From Sclerodactyla briareus (taxonomy: Eukaryota > Echinodermata > Holothuroidea > Dendrochirotida > Sclerodactylidae), in assembly GCA_026419785.1 (NCBI GenBank), contig JAODTK010001854.1, positions 1 through 64,000 of the forward strand: a DNA stretch of 64,000 bases, given 5' to 3'. The notes under the pieces were generated by a model. That model worked only from the letters and a program-made list of their open reading frames with translations. It searched no databases and was not told where the DNA came from. Shown here one piece after another: positions 62,301 to 64,000 of this stretch; position 1 is the first letter of the stretch; every line of letters starts with the position of its first letter. The position numbers and the translations under genes were made by a program.

Positions 62301-64000
62301 CACGTACATCACGTGTTTTCTTGTTTGATGCATAGAGATACTCTCATGACCATTGTACAGTGATTCGATCTGATTTCTACACTGTAGCGTAATTGCAAAA
62401 TTCAAATTTATTATTAAGGCATTCGAGTTCGAGTCACTGTTTTGCGCCATTTGTGACGTGTGAAGTGAAGTTACATTTGACATTGGAAATCTTTTATTAT
62501 GAAATGCGATGGAGGAGATAGTAAACGCCAGTTTAGATATTCGATTGTGTAAAGGTTTACACAAGCCCGCAACCAATATGAACTAGGCCCCCAACCAGTG
62601 ATGGAATATGATGGCACTGAATAAAACAGAATTCGACAACCACCAAAATATGATTTAGATCCCTAAATCGCATGTTTGAACATTTACACAGAATGTAGTG
62701 TTACACAAAAAAAGGTAGGGTTGAAAGTCCGGAGAAAATTTAAATTGGAACGAGAGAAAAAAAAAAAAACCCGGCCGGGAGTGTCTACACGTCCCGTAAT
62801 GCAAACTCTCACACACATCCGTCACTAAAGGGCATGAAAAATCATTCTTCCTTCTTCGGAGGGTAGTATTTTGGGGATGTTAATCATGCAATCTTCAAGT
62901 GAAAAACTAGAGCACTTCATTATGAAGTGGAAATTATACTTTAAAATATCGCAGATTCAATCGAAATTGCATTTCCTAGCATTCATTTGTTGAAGTTATG
63001 TACAAAATGCATACTCGTCATATACAGTCATTCGTATCATAAAAAAAAAAAATTTGTCGGTGATATCCACATCCCTCAGCAGCTCAGCGGACACGTACAA
63101 TATATCGAGATTCGGAGTCCATCCTTCAGATCATCAGCCACAGATGAAGCTAACCGAATTATCGTTTCTATAAGAATCCAGACGTACGCATCACGTTGTC
63201 CCCCACATTATATTACCGCTATGTGGTACGCGAGTATAACACCTGTAATTTGAATATGCTCACCTACCCCCCCCCCCCCCACGCGCTTGACGATCGGCAC
63301 AGAGTGTATAGGTACACTAAGTATATGAGGTTCAGTGAAGAGTGTGACGATGGTACAATGTTGAGAACACACGATAGTGTACCTAAACATCGGTTGCCAC
63401 CTTCATTAAAGCTATGACTACATTTTTTGTAACTTTTTCGACTACCCTTCCTCGAGTTTTATTTATTTTTCCAGAGTAATTCAGGCCTAGAGGGGGGGAT
63501 TGTGGCCCCATTACTGTGTTTCAAATGATAAATATGGCACCGAGTTGGCAATCTTTCCAGCATGTTCCAGGGCAGGCTATAGGCTTCCGACGTTTCCTTC
63601 CCCACCTTCACCCCAGAGGGTGAGGGCACATCTTCTAGAGGAGGGGGGGGGGGGGCACTCGCATGGGCCACACGCAAGTTCCACCCCGCTCTGAATGTTT
63701 CTAGATACAGCTATGTAAACAATATTAACATCGTAAGCGCCATCACTATGAAATTGGTTAAATATTAATGCCACGCTCACAACATGTGAAAACATTCTCT
63801 ACCCGGTAAAATGCTTGTCTAAACAAACAGACATATACGAGGACGTACCTCGCAACATACATACTTGCTAATGTTTTTTTTTCGTTTTTGTGTTAAATGT
63901 TACTTAATCTAGTTGAGAAGGAGACGTAGGGTCTGTGATCTACTTGATGTTCGCTAGGCGATCAGAAGCTTGCTCAGTCGATTGAGTATCGTAAAAAAAA
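59367..64000. other. No recognised gene; homopolymer tracts
   Basis: A-runs lie at about 60521-60539 and 62757-62770, a C-tract at 63268-63280 and a G-tract at 63641-63653. A short palindrome 'ttcacacacgtgtgaa' lies at about 61204-61219. Frames up to 111 codons show no domain. Nothing else was recognised. Confidence 0.4.

Noticed and set aside
1..64000. CRISPR array, bacterial operon, phage or integrated virus
   Set aside because: No regularly spaced short repeats with unique spacers, no dense gene packing, and no capsid, integrase or protease motifs. The tandem repeats present are direct satellites or palindromes.

Overview
This window looks like non-coding, repeat-rich nuclear DNA from an animal, most likely a marine invertebrate. 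Most of it is intergenic or intronic: no reading frame exceeds about 200 codons, there is no bacterial gene packing, and the recognisable coding remnants are metazoan (a leucine-rich-repeat/immunoglobulin receptor exon and CR1/Jockey/L2-type non-LTR reverse transcriptases). tRNA-headed short repeats, palindromic MITE-like elements and families built on 'tgaccttgaatgacct' and 'ccaagtttcgtg' sub-repeats are frequent. I would guess a deuterostome such as an echinoderm or hemichordate, but a mollusc or other invertebrate cannot be excluded.

Layout. 1-4.3 kb: fragments of dispersed repeats, nested MITE pieces, a 27-bp GC-rich minisatellite and a CA microsatellite. 4.3-15.2 kb: a direct tandem duplication of a 5.4-5.5 kb unit made of repeat-family DNA. 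Its two copies differ by dense small indels, except for one 408-bp block that looks identical in both. 15-25 kb: mostly featureless, with a TA-flanked MITE, a tRNA-like head and two LINE remnants. 25-31 kb: pairs of dispersed repeats and a third, partial copy of the duplicated unit. 33.3-34.9 kb (minus strand): the one convincing host gene piece, an exon for a single-pass receptor with LRRNT, LRRs, LRRCT, one Ig domain, a transmembrane helix and a basic tail, broken by at least seven frame changes. 37.8-38.3 kb: a minisatellite of about 70 bp. 41.8-42.9 kb and 51.9-53.4 kb: LINE reverse-transcriptase remnants. 37-49 kb: three copies of an apparently full-length repeat family with a conserved start and a GC-rich end. 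47.7, 50.9 and 57.2 kb: striking inverted repeats. 55-58 kb: a cluster of tRNA-headed SINE-like elements, two of which share a body. 58.1-64 kb: simple repeats and no recognised gene.

The genes do not form a pathway; the only host gene seen is the receptor exon. Dense indels in the receptor, the LINE remnants and the tandem duplication raise the possibility that part of the window is poorly corrected long-read sequence, so frameshifts here should not be read as proof of pseudogenes.
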